Of a DNA stretch of 64,000 bases, positions 42,826 to 53,251 are shown piece after piece; position 1 is the first letter of the stretch, and every line of letters begins with the position of its first letter. The DNA comes from Serripes groenlandicus (Eukaryota; Mollusca; Bivalvia; Cardiida; Cardiidae): the NCBI GenBank assembly GCA_031761405.1, contig JASEVX010000013.1, forward strand, positions 37,824,743-37,888,742. The letters are read 5' to 3'. Under the pieces are notes generated by a model, which did no database searches, was not told the origin of the DNA, and worked only from the letters and a program-made list of their open reading frames with translations. The position numbers and the translations under genes were made by a program.

Positions 42826-43269
42826 GTGAGTTTCAATTAACGAACATCCCTGTTGCAATTACTCGAAAGAGATCCATCAATAACTCCATTTCTGTATATC
42901 CAACCGGATTTATCTCTCAACTTTCGTATTTCATTCTGCGCAACGAGTCTGATCTGGACTGCCCCTCACCATTAGATATTGTTTCTCAAGAAGTCATCCT
43001 CAGTTTCATATTTCTTTCGGACCGAAAGTATACTTCATATTTGCGCATCTGTTATGCATATTGGAAAATATAATTTCAAGAAGCAATGGTCAACTCCTGG
43101 TGAAGAGACATCCGAAAGTGCAGTCACATAAAATGCAATGCTATTCCGACAAATTAGGTTTGTTCTATGCTGTTATATATTACACTAACACACAAAAGAA
43201 ACATTCATGTACCAATTGATTTTATTAAAACAAGACATAAACTTCGCTACAGGGGCAAACGTTAGTATC

Positions 43270-43411
43270 TATATATATCTTACTGCCTGTTACAGGTCGT
43301 CTCAGATTAAACTTTACATCAGCCAATCAAATTGTCACCTACAAAATCGTTAGATATTAACAGAGGAGATAAATTATACAAATAATGAATGATTGTATGA
43401 TGTTGTATAGA
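43270..43411 (+). promoter_or_regulatory. Promoter-like module, copy B version
   Basis: This is similar to 12,910-13,060, with AGCCAATCAAATTGTCACCT retained, so the CCAAT box is intact here. The match is broken at 43,411 by the copy-B-only segment and resumes at 44,453 (GAGAAGCGGCGATGACCGAA). Confidence 0.35.
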
Positions 43412-44452
43412 AGAGACAAGCCGGTAGGCGACGTGGGATTCGCCTTTGCATATATATATATACATATGAAGAACAAGTCTGATAGGGTCACTATTGTGGT
43501 GACTTGGTGAACATTGGTGAAAAGTGTGCAGCTTGTAAAAACAATCTCTGGTCAACCAACTATATTTTATTACCATGCAAAGACGCACCCGTATACAACG
43601 AACCGTTTCGCCTTGGTATATTTTGCAAACTTCCGGCTGTAGCTCGGAAACCCGAGGTCGGAGGTGAATGACGTAAACCAACTTTTTGTAGCTCTTGAAT
43701 AGCTCTATGATATAGTGTAATAAAATCGCTATCGAATACTACCACTGCAGCGGTAGGGGCGATTGAAGTAAAAAATGACTGTAAAAATACCATATCTTTG
43801 AAAGGCTACCATCTGGAAACAAAGCCCTAAATCAAAAATCGTAACGGATAGATTTTTTCTAAATATCTCGAAGTGTCTATGACTGAAGTTTCAGCTCTCT
43901 TCAATTAAAACTGTAGGAGAAGATAGAAAAATGATTAGGGTCCTTAAAACGCGTTTATTTGCTAGCTGCATAGCAACGGCTATGTTTGAAAGGCTACCAT
44001 TTGAAAACTAAGGCGTAAATCAAAAATCGTAACTGATACGTTTTTTCTAAATATCTTAAAGTATCTATAACCGAAGTTTCAGCTCTCCACATTCAACACT
44101 GTAGAGAGAACATAGAAAAATGGTTTTTGTTCTTAAAACGCGCTTTTTTGCTAGCGGCATAGCAACGGATTGGTCCTTAGCAACGAAACTCTAACGCGCG
44201 CACCCTGAAACCCTTTGGCACCTGTTCAGGAAGTTTCATCGGAATCGATCCGTCATTTTTGGCTGTGGAGCGTCGCTTTACAAACAGTTGGACAGAAAAC
44301 ACGGTTTTTTGCTAGCTGCATAGCAACGGTCGGGTCCTTAGCAACGAAACTGAAATGCGCACACCCTGAACTCATTTGGCCCCGGTTCACCAAGTTTCAT
44401 CGGAATCTGGCGTTCGGTTTGGAAAATAAATGTTGCACCTAGCGAATCCCAA
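43412..44452. other. 1.04-kb segment present in copy B only
   Basis: The segment interrupts a sequence that is continuous in copy A near 13,060. The right part contains two to three units of about 185 bp. Each has TTTGAAAGGCTACCATTTG, AAATCAAAAATCGTAAC, GAAGTTTCAGCTCTC and TTTGCTAGCTGCATAGCAAC. The left part includes a TATATATATA run. I recognise no gene. Confidence 0.65.
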
Positions 44453-44741
44453 TAGAGAAGCGGCGATGACCGAAGGCTCCGATCGTATAGTAACACTTTT
44501 AATAGTAAATCCGAGCATGGTTGTATCGTGCGATTTCACTGGACAGCTTAATAGAGCACCTGTCAAAGAATATGCAAATGTATAGGTCATTTCAAGACGA
44601 CCTTGTATGCATTGTCGTTAGATCCAGTAGACAAACACCCTACAGCATGGATGTACAAGCTGATATATTTTTCTTACGAGTTAAAATAACGTTAAGGTTG
44701 GTTTACCCAGATCACAGCTCACTTTTAGTTTTAATTTACAG

Positions 44742-45893
44742 ATGCTCCAGATCGAGAAGCGCTTCCAGGCCAGACGGGAACACGCGAGTGAGTACTGTCA
44801 CCGGCAAACGCCGCGTCAGATGAGGAAGTGCGAGGCGGATGACATCAACCGGAATTTGAAATACATTGAAAAAAGAAACCTCTTGTATTGCGCCATTGAG
44901 AAAACAGGATCGACGTTTTGGGGACGCATTTTAAATGTGATTGCAAGCGTGAACAGTGTCTCAAATCAGCATGCCATCAAACCAGGAGTTGTCCAAAAAG
45001 TAAACACTGTACGGTTTAAAAACCTGGTAACTGCCAAATATAACGAACTTCATAACATATTCGACATTTCCAAAACAATTATGTTTGTCAGAGACCCATT
45101 GGCGAGATTGTTTTCTGGGTGGCTGGATAAGTTTTATTCTACAAATCCGTATTACTGGGGTCTTTATGGCAAAAGTATAATACGGTCAGAGAGGTCAAAT
45201 GCCACCAAGTCAAGTCTCACGTGCGGACATGACGTCACGTTCCCGGAATTCGTGAGTTTCGTTTCGAAGTATGTCCAGGAAGATAGATGTTTGGATACGC
45301 ATTTTAATCCAAATTTTAAACACTGTGCGCCGTGTCTCCTGTCGTACGATTACATCGGAAAGTACGAAACACTGAAAGAAGATACTTTATTTTTACTGCA
45401 GAAACTGAATGTTTCAGACGTAGTGAAATTCACAAATTTTGAAAATGACGCAATAAATGACGTCATAATTGATGGTGCGGGGTGGGTTTTTAAGAAAAAA
45501 AACGAGATCAAAAACTGTGTACCATTTATATGTGGATTGTTCCGCGTGTGGAAACGACTTCAAAGTCGTGGTATCATAAGTAAACATTTAGAACTACCGT
45601 ATACAACCAACAAAGAGGCGAATAACATCAATGTGAATGAATTTAAACGAGCTTTAACGGATGCTCATACGAAAAGTAATCCGACAGAAATCGAACAAAA
45701 TAGAGAAGAAGCTTTGCTCGAAGCATTTACATTTTTACCACAGAAGATCAGAACACGCATGCTGTCAGTATTCGATCCAGACTTTGGGTTATTCGATTAT
45801 GATCGTAACGCGAGCTTTCTGCGTAGTTCTACAACGACGAAAATAGTTCGGCAGTATACGGTTGAATGCCCTTACACATTTGAAGATCCCTGA
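44742..45893 (+). CDS. Carbohydrate sulfotransferase (HNK-1/Sulfotransfer_2 family), copy B, catalytic exon 3
   Basis: The acceptor TTTTAATTTACAG ends at 44,741, and the frame is open for 383 codons to a TGA. The enzyme should transfer sulfate from PAPS to a glycan in the Golgi lumen. Visible motifs, numbered in this exon, are the PAPS 5'-phosphosulfate loop AIEKTGSTFWGRI (about 51-63) and the 3'-phosphate motif VRDPLARLFSGW with R117 and S125. Also present are the family-specific HCAPCLLSYDYIGKYETL (about 194-211) and N-glycosylation sites NAT (153), NVS (223) and NAS near the C-terminus. With exons 1 and 2 the protein would be about 430 residues, usual for the CHST8-14 group. The P-loop KTGST differs from the vertebrate K-V-x-x-T pattern, as is common in invertebrate expansions. 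The acceptor glycan cannot be told. This is the only convincing intact gene in the window. Confidence 0.88.
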   Translation: MLQIEKRFQARREHASEYCHRQTPRQMRKCEADDINRNLKYIEKRNLLYCAIEKTGSTFWGRILNVIASVNSVSNQHAIKPGVVQKVNTVRFKNLVTAKYNELHNIFDISKTIMFVRDPLARLFSGWLDKFYSTNPYYWGLYGKSIIRSERSNATKSSLTCGHDVTFPEFVSFVSKYVQEDRCLDTHFNPNFKHCAPCLLSYDYIGKYETLKEDTLFLLQKLNVSDVVKFTNFENDAINDVIIDGAGWVFKKKNEIKNCVPFICGLFRVWKRLQSRGIISKHLELPYTTNKEANNINVNEFKRALTDAHTKSNPTEIEQNREEALLEAFTFLPQKIRTRMLSVFDPDFGLFDYDRNASFLRSSTTTKIVRQYTVECPYTFEDP

Positions 45894-45917
45894 GCGTATA
45901 CACATTGATATATATGA

Positions 45918-46165
45918 GCCGTTCCGCGAGAAAACTAACATTTATGACGTAATATATCGACCCAGATCAGCATAAGCTTGCCGTGCAGGCTAATCCGGCC
46001 AGACACTTTTCGCCTCCTGTGGATTCTCTGTTTCAGGAATCAGTTCTCTATACCTCTATCCCTCTGAGACGGAATGTGTCGGCCCGGATTAGCCTGCGCG
46101 GACTGCGTCGGAGCAGTTCTGATTGCTCAGACATGTGATCAGAACTGTATGCTGCGCTGGAATCC
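45918..46165. mobile_element. TIR element of the GAGAAAACCAAC family, copy B
   Basis: This is the orthologue of 14,500-14,750, lying 25 bp after the sulfotransferase stop codon, so any 3' UTR must run through it. Confidence 0.7.
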
Positions 46166-46727
46166 TGGTATGTTTTTTTGCTGGCCTGCTTTTCATATTA
46201 AACAAAGTATAACTCATTTACGTAATGCATTTATTATAAATCAAGCGATTGCTCGATAACATCGATAGCGCCAAAGGAACCCGACTATCGTATAGTACAC
46301 ACTATCGTGCAATATATTTTAATATGTATATAAGTGGAAACATATTGTTTTCTTTATTTGGGGAATTGTTATTTTATTTATATATTTACGGGTGTATATA
46401 CATAGGTTTTTTTTTTCATAAACGTGTTGTCCTTCTTTTTTTAAAAATATTATTTATTTATAAGGGGATTATACCCCACGCCGGGAACCTGTGGATAGCG
46501 CTAAGTAAAATATGTACGAGTCCTCTGTTGTTGAACCCATGTTGTGATAACTACGGTGTAAAAGCGTTATTAAAACGTTCAATTTAGTCTTTGTTTGGGA
46601 TATGTCTACATTTAAATATATTGTTTATATCAAGTGTTTCAAACATATTATTTTGCAAACCCCCGCTTTGATCGACGTATTAAAAATGTAACCAACTCCC
46701 ACATTCGGACACCTCTACAGCACACAA

Positions 46728-47010
46728 GCCGAGTCCCGGTAGCTCAGTCGGTAGCGACGCGTGCTGTCAATCCAGGGGTTGTGAGTCTGAACCACAGCTC
46801 GGCTAACATTCTTTCCTACGTTTCACAAATGACACGGTGACAAGCGTTTTCGTCTCTCATCAATGGGCTAACAGTCTATGTGGAAAAGCATTCATTTGCT
46901 ATGTGAAGTCTGTTATGTGGAAGTACTGGTGTGAGAAAGTATGGAAATGCATGGCTAAGTGAACGGGCCGTGATGATATGGCTGATTTTTTTTTAAACGG
47001 CGTTAAACCC
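46728..47010 (+). mobile_element. SINE family 1 (copy B)
   Basis: This is the orthologue of 15,301-15,622 without the 13-bp expansion. Box A is TAGCTCAGTCGGTAGCGACG. Confidence 0.8.
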
Positions 47011-47150
47011 TTTCCCTCATACGACAATTGCAGCAGACGACTTTGAACATATTTTGTCAAAAAATAGAAAATCTCTATAACTGAATGTATAACCATTTTT
47101 ACAGTTTTCAAAGTCGTCTGCTGCAGGTTTGTTGAATGAGTGAAAATAGT
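47005..47150. mobile_element. Small inverted-end repeat (CAGACGAC/GTCGTCTG), two arms
   Basis: The left arm AATTGCAGCAGACGACTTTG and the right arm TTTTCAAAGTCGTCTGCTGC flank about 70 bp. Copy A keeps only the left arm (about 15,640), so the middle and right arm were lost there or gained here. Confidence 0.65.
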
Positions 47151-47228
47151 AGGGCTATAATGCTGTTCCGTTGGCAGAAGTAACATTCATATGTTTGGGA
47201 TGCACTAGGTAGGCCATGACATGTGCTT

Positions 47229-47836
47229 TGAATAAGGGAACTCTATGTGTGCTTTGAATAAGGGAACTCTATATGTGCTTTGAACAAGGGAACTATATAT
47301 GTGCTTTGAATAAGGGAACTATATATGTGCTTTGAATAAGGGAACGCTATATGTGCTTTGAATAAGGAACTCTGTGTGCTTTGAATAAGGGAACTCTATA
47401 TATGCTTGAATAAGGGAACTATATATGTGCTTTGAATAAGGGAACTCTATGTGCTATGAACAATGGAACTCTTTATGTGCTTTGAATAAAGGGACTCTAT
47501 CTGTGCTTTGAATAAGGGAACTCTATGTGTGCTTTAAATAAGGGAACTCTATCTTTACTTTGAACAAGGGAACTGTATATGTGCTTTGAACAAGGGAACT
47601 CTATCTGTTCTTTGAATAAGGGAACTATATCCGTACTTTGAATAAGCGAACTCTATATGTGCTTTTAATAAGGGAACTATGTCTGTCCTTTGAATAAGGG
47701 AACTCTATCTGTACTTTGAATAAGGGAACTCCATCTGTACTTTAAATAAGGGAACTCTATATGTGCTTTGAATAAGGGAACTATATCTGTCCTTTGAATA
47801 AGGGAACTCTATCTGTCCTTTGAATAAGGGAACTAT
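47229..47836. repeat. 26-bp minisatellite, about 24 units (copy B)
   Basis: The unit is the same as at 15,751-16,162 but there are about eight more units. The variable end is mostly ATGTGC or CTGTAC here, and CTGCCC or CTGTGC in copy A. The arrays have therefore been rebuilt separately. Confidence 0.9.
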
Positions 47837-47936
47837 CATGACCGCCGCGACTTGGGATCGATCCCTGACGTCATGAAAGCACAGCTCATAGCTTAACCCG
47901 GCGAAAACGTCCGTATCCGAATATTGAAAAATCACG

Positions 47937-48110
47937 TTAAACCCTTTCCCACATAAACGTATCTGCAACAGACGATTTTAAAAATATATAAGCACAACTA
48001 TTGAATACCTTTATCACTTGAAGTAAAACTATTGAAGATTAGAGCATTTTGTCTCATTGTTTCACAATGTTTTCAAACGTCGTCTGCTGCATAGGCATCA
48101 GAAAGTGTCT
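47937..48110. mobile_element. Small inverted-end repeat (copy B)
   Basis: This is the orthologue of 16,285-16,470, with both arms present (CAACAGACGATTTT; TTTTCAAACGTCGTCTGCTG). Confidence 0.6.
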
Positions 48111-48367
48111 GTAAAATGTATTATGGTGGGTTTATATTAAGCTTTCAAAAGCGCCGACGAATAATATTTACACTAAAAAATTACATGATCCGCAAATCAG
48201 AGAAAATCTGTTTTAAAACACAATTCAACATGATAGGGGTTAACATGAAAAAACAAGCTACTGTTAAAAACTTATGTCTTTATATATATTATTATATTCT
48301 TATGATAGATTTGCAAAATATTGATGTAAGGTATGAGAGAGGATGGCCACGACCTCTCCATGCCTAT

Positions 48368-49264
48368 GGACGTGGCAAATAAAGTTGGAAAAAAAAAAAA
48401 AAAATCATATTTTCTCCGTTAATTCTGTTTATTATTATCTTTAGTTCCGCCACATGTATATTTGTAAATGTATATATGTAACTGGCAACAACAATATGTT
48501 TATATGCCAGTAAACGATTATAAACTTGAAAAAAATATATATCAGAAAACGTCTGTATGGCGGAAAGGGTAAATCCTAAAGACTAGATGGACCAATTCTT
48601 CCCTTATGGAATAACAAAGTGTTGAGTCTAGGATTGGCAAACACTTGGTATAGAAACGAAATGTATTATTTAAAAGAAAAGAAAGAGAGATACGATGATT
48701 TGCAAACGCCATTATAATGATTGGACAACTTGACACGACATCTCATACCTTGCGGATTTGATGAAAACAAGTAAAGACCCAGATTAGTTTGTCCTGATGC
48801 AGGGGGCACATAGATACTCGGAGTTGATAGAGTTGATCTAATTGTGAACTGAAAAAAAGGTTTTGGATTTTATCACATGACAATGCTTGCATCCGATATA
48901 ACATACCGATAACGTATTTCTTTATATATCACACGTGTGATATAACATGACCGAATCACTATTTTTGTATTCATCCGCAAATGTTTACGAAATGGCTGAG
49001 AACGTGTATCCAATAAACAAAAAGGTCACGATAGACGAGGTCATAATGATATTTCTGTGTGTGATTAGTAACCAGTTTATTAAATATTACATGTTGGGAC
49101 TATTTTCTGACAGTGACAAAACGAATTTCTTATTGAGTTTCGTCATGTGATAAATTGAATCTGATATTTGTTGTCATTTCATAAAGTTTTATTAAACACA
49201 TCCAAGAAATTTGTTATTAAACTCGCCAAAGGCTCGCTTAATAACAAATTTCTTTAACTCATGT
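48368..49264. other. Copy-B-specific stretch with a decayed repeat and a fold-back
   Basis: Copy A differs here (16,751-17,448). The stretch contains the repeat shared with 24,400-24,780 at about 48,870-49,150, with a 67-codon frame at 48,947 that I do not recognise. A fold-back lies at 49,186-49,263. A run of about 16 A residues is at 48,390-48,406. Confidence 0.5.
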
Positions 49265-49412
49265 ATGCCTGACCGACCCATTTATGTATGCTATGGGCAG
49301 GTTACTCTGGATTATATGCCATCTAGTCATCTTGATTTACATGCCCCTATAATTACATTATCGAGGCGTACACTTATAGTGACGGCGTTATTCAGATATT
49401 TAGGAGCAATTT

Positions 49413-49660
49413 AATCAAGGGGTTGTGAGTTCAAAGCCAAGCTCGGATAACATTCTTTCCAACGTTTGACAAAGGTGAATGTGACAATCGACATACGATT
49501 TCCGTCAAGAGTACAATAGTATATTGGGAATAGTAGCCAGTTGCTTGTCCACAGACTCGAGTGTAGTATACTGGTGTGAGACAGCCAGGAAACACATGGA
49601 TGAGTGAACTGGCCGCCCTGATATGACTGGACATTTGTTCACTCCGGCGTTGAACACAAA
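49413..49660 (+). mobile_element. SINE family 1, 5'-truncated (copy B)
   Basis: This is the orthologue of 17,596-17,832. Both copies start at the same truncation point, confirming that the SINE predates the duplication. Confidence 0.75.
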
Positions 49661-49712
49661 TCAACTAGTCTCGAAAAAAAATTCCATTTACCCTTTCAAA
49701 TTTAAATGTATA

Positions 49713-50271
49713 AAAACAAAATTGAACTGGTCAATCACTGAATTTGGAAGAGTCAATAACCAATTCTAGGAATATCAAGACAAATATTTTGAGTCAAACA
49801 GCCAACAGTGAAAAGCCTGATGAGACGGTGCGAATGCGCTGGCTAGCTAATCTGGATCTACACTGTTGTTATATATTTCACGTAACCGATTCCAACAGTC
49901 AAACGGTTAACAAGTGGTGTCTTTGAGACTTGGCACAACTTCCAGCCAATAGTTAGCTTCTTTCGCCAGAAAATATGACGTAGTACTCATGGTCTGGTCC
50001 AAAACGATGGCATCTTGTGACGTCATCTCAAATGGCGGCCATGTTGGAAGGGATCCGCCCAAACCGTTGGGATTTCTGTGCAAGAAAGGATAACAGAGGT
50101 TAGCATAGAAATAAATTGTCTTCAGTTACCTGTCCCTACAATTTCATTATGAGGTCATGCATATATGAATATTAGATCCGCCCTTTGGACAACACATTTA
50201 TGGACCAAACCCGGCAAACATTTCTAAATTAGATTGCTTCATTATTTATATTTTTATTTCAAACATCAAAT
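49713..50271. other. Unique-looking intergenic stretch
   Basis: No gene is recognised. GAGACGGTGCGAATGCGCTG (about 49,821) resembles 17,216-17,240 in copy A and may be a small dispersed repeat. Nothing else is clear. Confidence 0.4.
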
Positions 50272-50505
50272 GTGCCGTTCCACGAGAAAACCAACGTTAT
50301 TGCCTCTGCGGACCGCGCAGGCTTATCCGGGCCGACACATTCCGTCTCAGGGGGATAGAAGTATAGATTAATGATTCCTGAAACAGAAAATCCGAAGAGG
50401 CTAAAAGTGTCTGTCCGGGTTAGCTCGCGCGGCATGCTTAGGCTGATCTTGGTCGATACTTTACGCAGAGTCCCCATGTTGGTTTTCTCGCAGGACGGCT
50501 CAAAT
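50272..50505. mobile_element. TIR element of the GAGAAAACCAAC family
   Basis: The left end CCACGAGAAAACCAACGTTA and the right end TTGGTTTTCTCGCAGGACGG are inverted. The inside has CATTCCGTCTCAGG and GATTCCTGAAACAGAAAATC. Confidence 0.7.
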
Positions 50506-50629
50506 TGTATTGGTCCTCTATATAGTTTACGAACATCAAGTTCATATTTACTAGGTACTGATACCTTTTCCAAAGAAACGCTTTGATGTAACTTCAAAGT
50601 TGTTGAAACGGCGTATAACACCATACAAA

Positions 50630-50807
50630 TAAATAGAGAATAACTAACTGCATGTTTTTGATATAGAATTTATGTCACAAGGGAAAAAAGGGGTAATTTG
50701 GTTAAAATCACGAAACCGTAGGTTGAGTGATTTTACACCAAATTACCCCTTTGTTCCCGAGTGACATAAATTCGATAGGAAAAACATGCAGTTAGTTATT
50801 CTATTTA
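50630..50807. repeat. Fold-back palindrome, about 80-bp arms
   Basis: The arms 50,630-50,710 and 50,727-50,807 pair through AATAACTAACTGCATGTTTT, AATTTATGTCAC and AGGGGTAATTTGG and their inverses. The loop is about 16 bp, with a few mismatches. Confidence 0.8.
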
Positions 50808-51512
50808 TTATATATCTGGAATAAATCTCCCCTTTGTTTTAAAGAAACATATAAAAAAAAAATGACTTGGCCTTAGGCGTATGAATGTTACGTAACCAAA
50901 TACTGCTGCTTCTATTTGGCGCCAAATGACTAGCGTTATGACGTCAAAACCGCTGACGTGACGTCATTTTCCTAGTATTCGGTCTCAGTTTTTTTTAAAT
51001 TCCTAGTATTAAACCCACTTTAAATTCCAAAGATGTTCCAAATCTAAAAAAAGTAGTTCCGGCAAAAATGATATCATCACTAGTGATGATATAAAAAAAA
51101 AAAAAAAGTGTTATCGTCACAGTGTGAGTTATCATTTTTTTAAAAATTGATATTGATTTTATGTCACTTAAATTTCAATGCAAAATTTGGATAGGTATGT
51201 AATAAACTCCAATATATATCTACGTGAACAATATACCATTACGTACTTCTGTGGTATACATTTGACACTTTAGCAAAGCAAGTCAGCAGTATCCGATCTT
51301 AAATTACTGTTGGGGAAATGATAAATGACTGAAAACGAGTAATAACTCCATTTTCAAGTATGTTTCAAACTCTAAAAAACTATACGTCCAATATCCGAAT
51401 AACATTGCTCTCTTGAGCATGTCAAAGCAGACGGCTTCAGTTTATTCAATAACAGAGACAAAGTATAAGCATTACATATTTCAAACAAGAACATGATTAT
51501 AACCAAAGCTTA
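50808..51512. other. AT-rich stretch with a relic of the CRE-containing palindrome
   Basis: Positions 50,937-50,984 match one arm segment of the 6,779-7,193 palindrome, including two TGACGTCA sites. No gene is seen in the rest. Confidence 0.5.
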
Positions 51513-52613
51513 ATATATCTATAGGTGCTACCTATTTACGAAAAAAACCGCAAGATAATTATAAATAAAAATTAAAGAGCATAAAAAAGGATTTATAAGT
51601 AATTAACTAGACAAAAATAATGTTAATGTCATGTGTCTTGCATTATCAAAACATATTTGCAATTCGTATTGCTGTCGTCTATTATTACGAACAGAAAATA
51701 ATAAAGTAAAGACTTTCAGAAAATCAAGGGATACATTTATAATGAACGAGGTTAAAACATGAGGGCCAAGATGATCTTTAATCGATCACCTGCATTATGG
51801 TAAAGAAGCAAATAGATAAGCCCTTTTCTGATGCCACCTGGCGACTGCCTTTTTCAAGCAGTCAATATGACTGGAACAAATTATGTAAGGGGTCACATTT
51901 CTGCTAAACCCTTTCCCTATTAGAGACGGTTTCTGAGGCCTTATAATGCAACGATTTAGGAAAAGATTGTCGCAACAAGAACAATTGCTCCTTATGAGAA
52001 AGTTATCCTTTTGCCACAATGTTTGATAACTAATTATACTTTGAATGATTGAGTCAATAGCTCATGTATAGGCATTTGGGGTCTTTCATGTTGATACCAC
52101 TTTTTTGCGGGAAACGACGTCGCTCCATTGACGTTACGCCAAGATGAAGTGTAACGGAAATGACGTCACGTCCTTCTTTGGCTACGATACAGTCAAAATT
52201 TAGTTTCGGGTGCCTATGCTAATGCTGTCGTTTTTTTGACGAACGGGAAAACATATTTCTTATAGATTTCCATTTATTTTTAACTTTTCGTACAAATGTT
52301 AATTCCAGCACTTTAATGATCTTAAATATCGATTTTAAAAAAAATTATTAAAAAGACGACAATAATTTTCAATCCGTGTTTTTCTGCTCATTTTATACAT
52401 ACCCAAAATGCCGATTTTAAAAAAAATGATTAAAAAGCAGACAATAATTATCAATCTGTGTTTTACGTCTGCTTTTTATACATATCCAAAATGGTGGCCC
52501 CCATGGATTTTTCCAGTTTCATTTCAGAAAGCTTCATGGGTTATTGAAAAAAAAAAAAAATATCTCACGCCCGTTACCTATAAGCGAAAAAAACCATTTA
52601 TGTTTTTTTTTCG
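51513..52613 (+). mobile_element. Hairpin-ended element 'X', copy 2 (1,101 bp)
   Basis: The ends are the same as 5,496-6,701: it starts ATATATCTATAGGTGCTACC and ends TTTTTTTTTCG, with TA at 51,511-51,512 and 52,614-52,615. It has about two internal 85-bp units instead of three. A 74-codon minus-strand frame (51,795-52,019) occurs in all three copies. Confidence 0.8.
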
Positions 52614-52726
52614 TATAAAGCTAAAAACATCCATCGCCAAATGGAGAGCACATTCAGCGGTTGTTTGTTTAATACACGATACATTATTGAACCAAATAAA
52701 GAACCAATATTAAGGAGTGTCATGAT

Positions 52727-52961
52727 ATTGATTGATTGATTGATTGGAGTTTAACGCCGTTTTTAACAATTTCTATCACGGCGGCCAGTTCACCTACTCA
52801 TGCATTTTCTGGTTTTCTCACACCAGTACTCCACTCAACAATCTTCCCAAGTAACTGGCTGCTTTTCCACATAGACTTAGACCATTGGTGGAAGACGAAT
52901 GACGCATGTTGCATTGACTTTTGTCAATCCTCGGAAAGAAAGCTGGATTGACAGCCCGCGA
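52727..52961 (-). mobile_element. SINE family 1, minus strand, head deleted
   Basis: GATTGATTGATTGATTGGAG tail repeats are followed by the reversed body (GGAAGACGAATGACGCATGT). The reversed tRNA head is reduced to GGATTGACAGCCCGCG. Confidence 0.8.
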
Positions 52962-53251
52962 GTGTCACGATATACTTAACATGTTAAATAAAAAAAAAAA
53001 GCAGACGATTGTGAAATTGGCCGATCAAGTAAATGTTTAAAGCTACATTCCATTTTCGTGAAAATATCAAAATCATTTCAAAGAGGACTTGTAAAACTAG
53101 TCGTGAGCAATTTCGCCGTTCGCCACACTGATTTTTTCAGAAGTCGTCTGCTGCAGATGCTTCAGAATGCGTCTGCATGTGGGGTGGGAAAGGGTTAAGC
53201 AAAACGATCGCTACAAAGGCGTATGCAGTAAAAAAGATAACACATACATAC

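Larger units (their letters stand above)
37990..49712 (+). repeat. Segmental duplication, copy B
   Basis: This is the paralogue of 480-17,875 in the same orientation. It is shorter because it lacks five large copy A insertions. It has its own replacements at 38,858-39,940 (PIN/CXC gene fragment) and 43,412-44,452. It carries the intact-looking sulfotransferase gene. Confidence 0.9.

Noticed and set aside
43319..43793. Minus-strand frames of 120 and 77 codons in the copy-B-only segment
   Set aside because: No domain is recognisable. They overlap one another in different frames within a repeat-bearing insertion.
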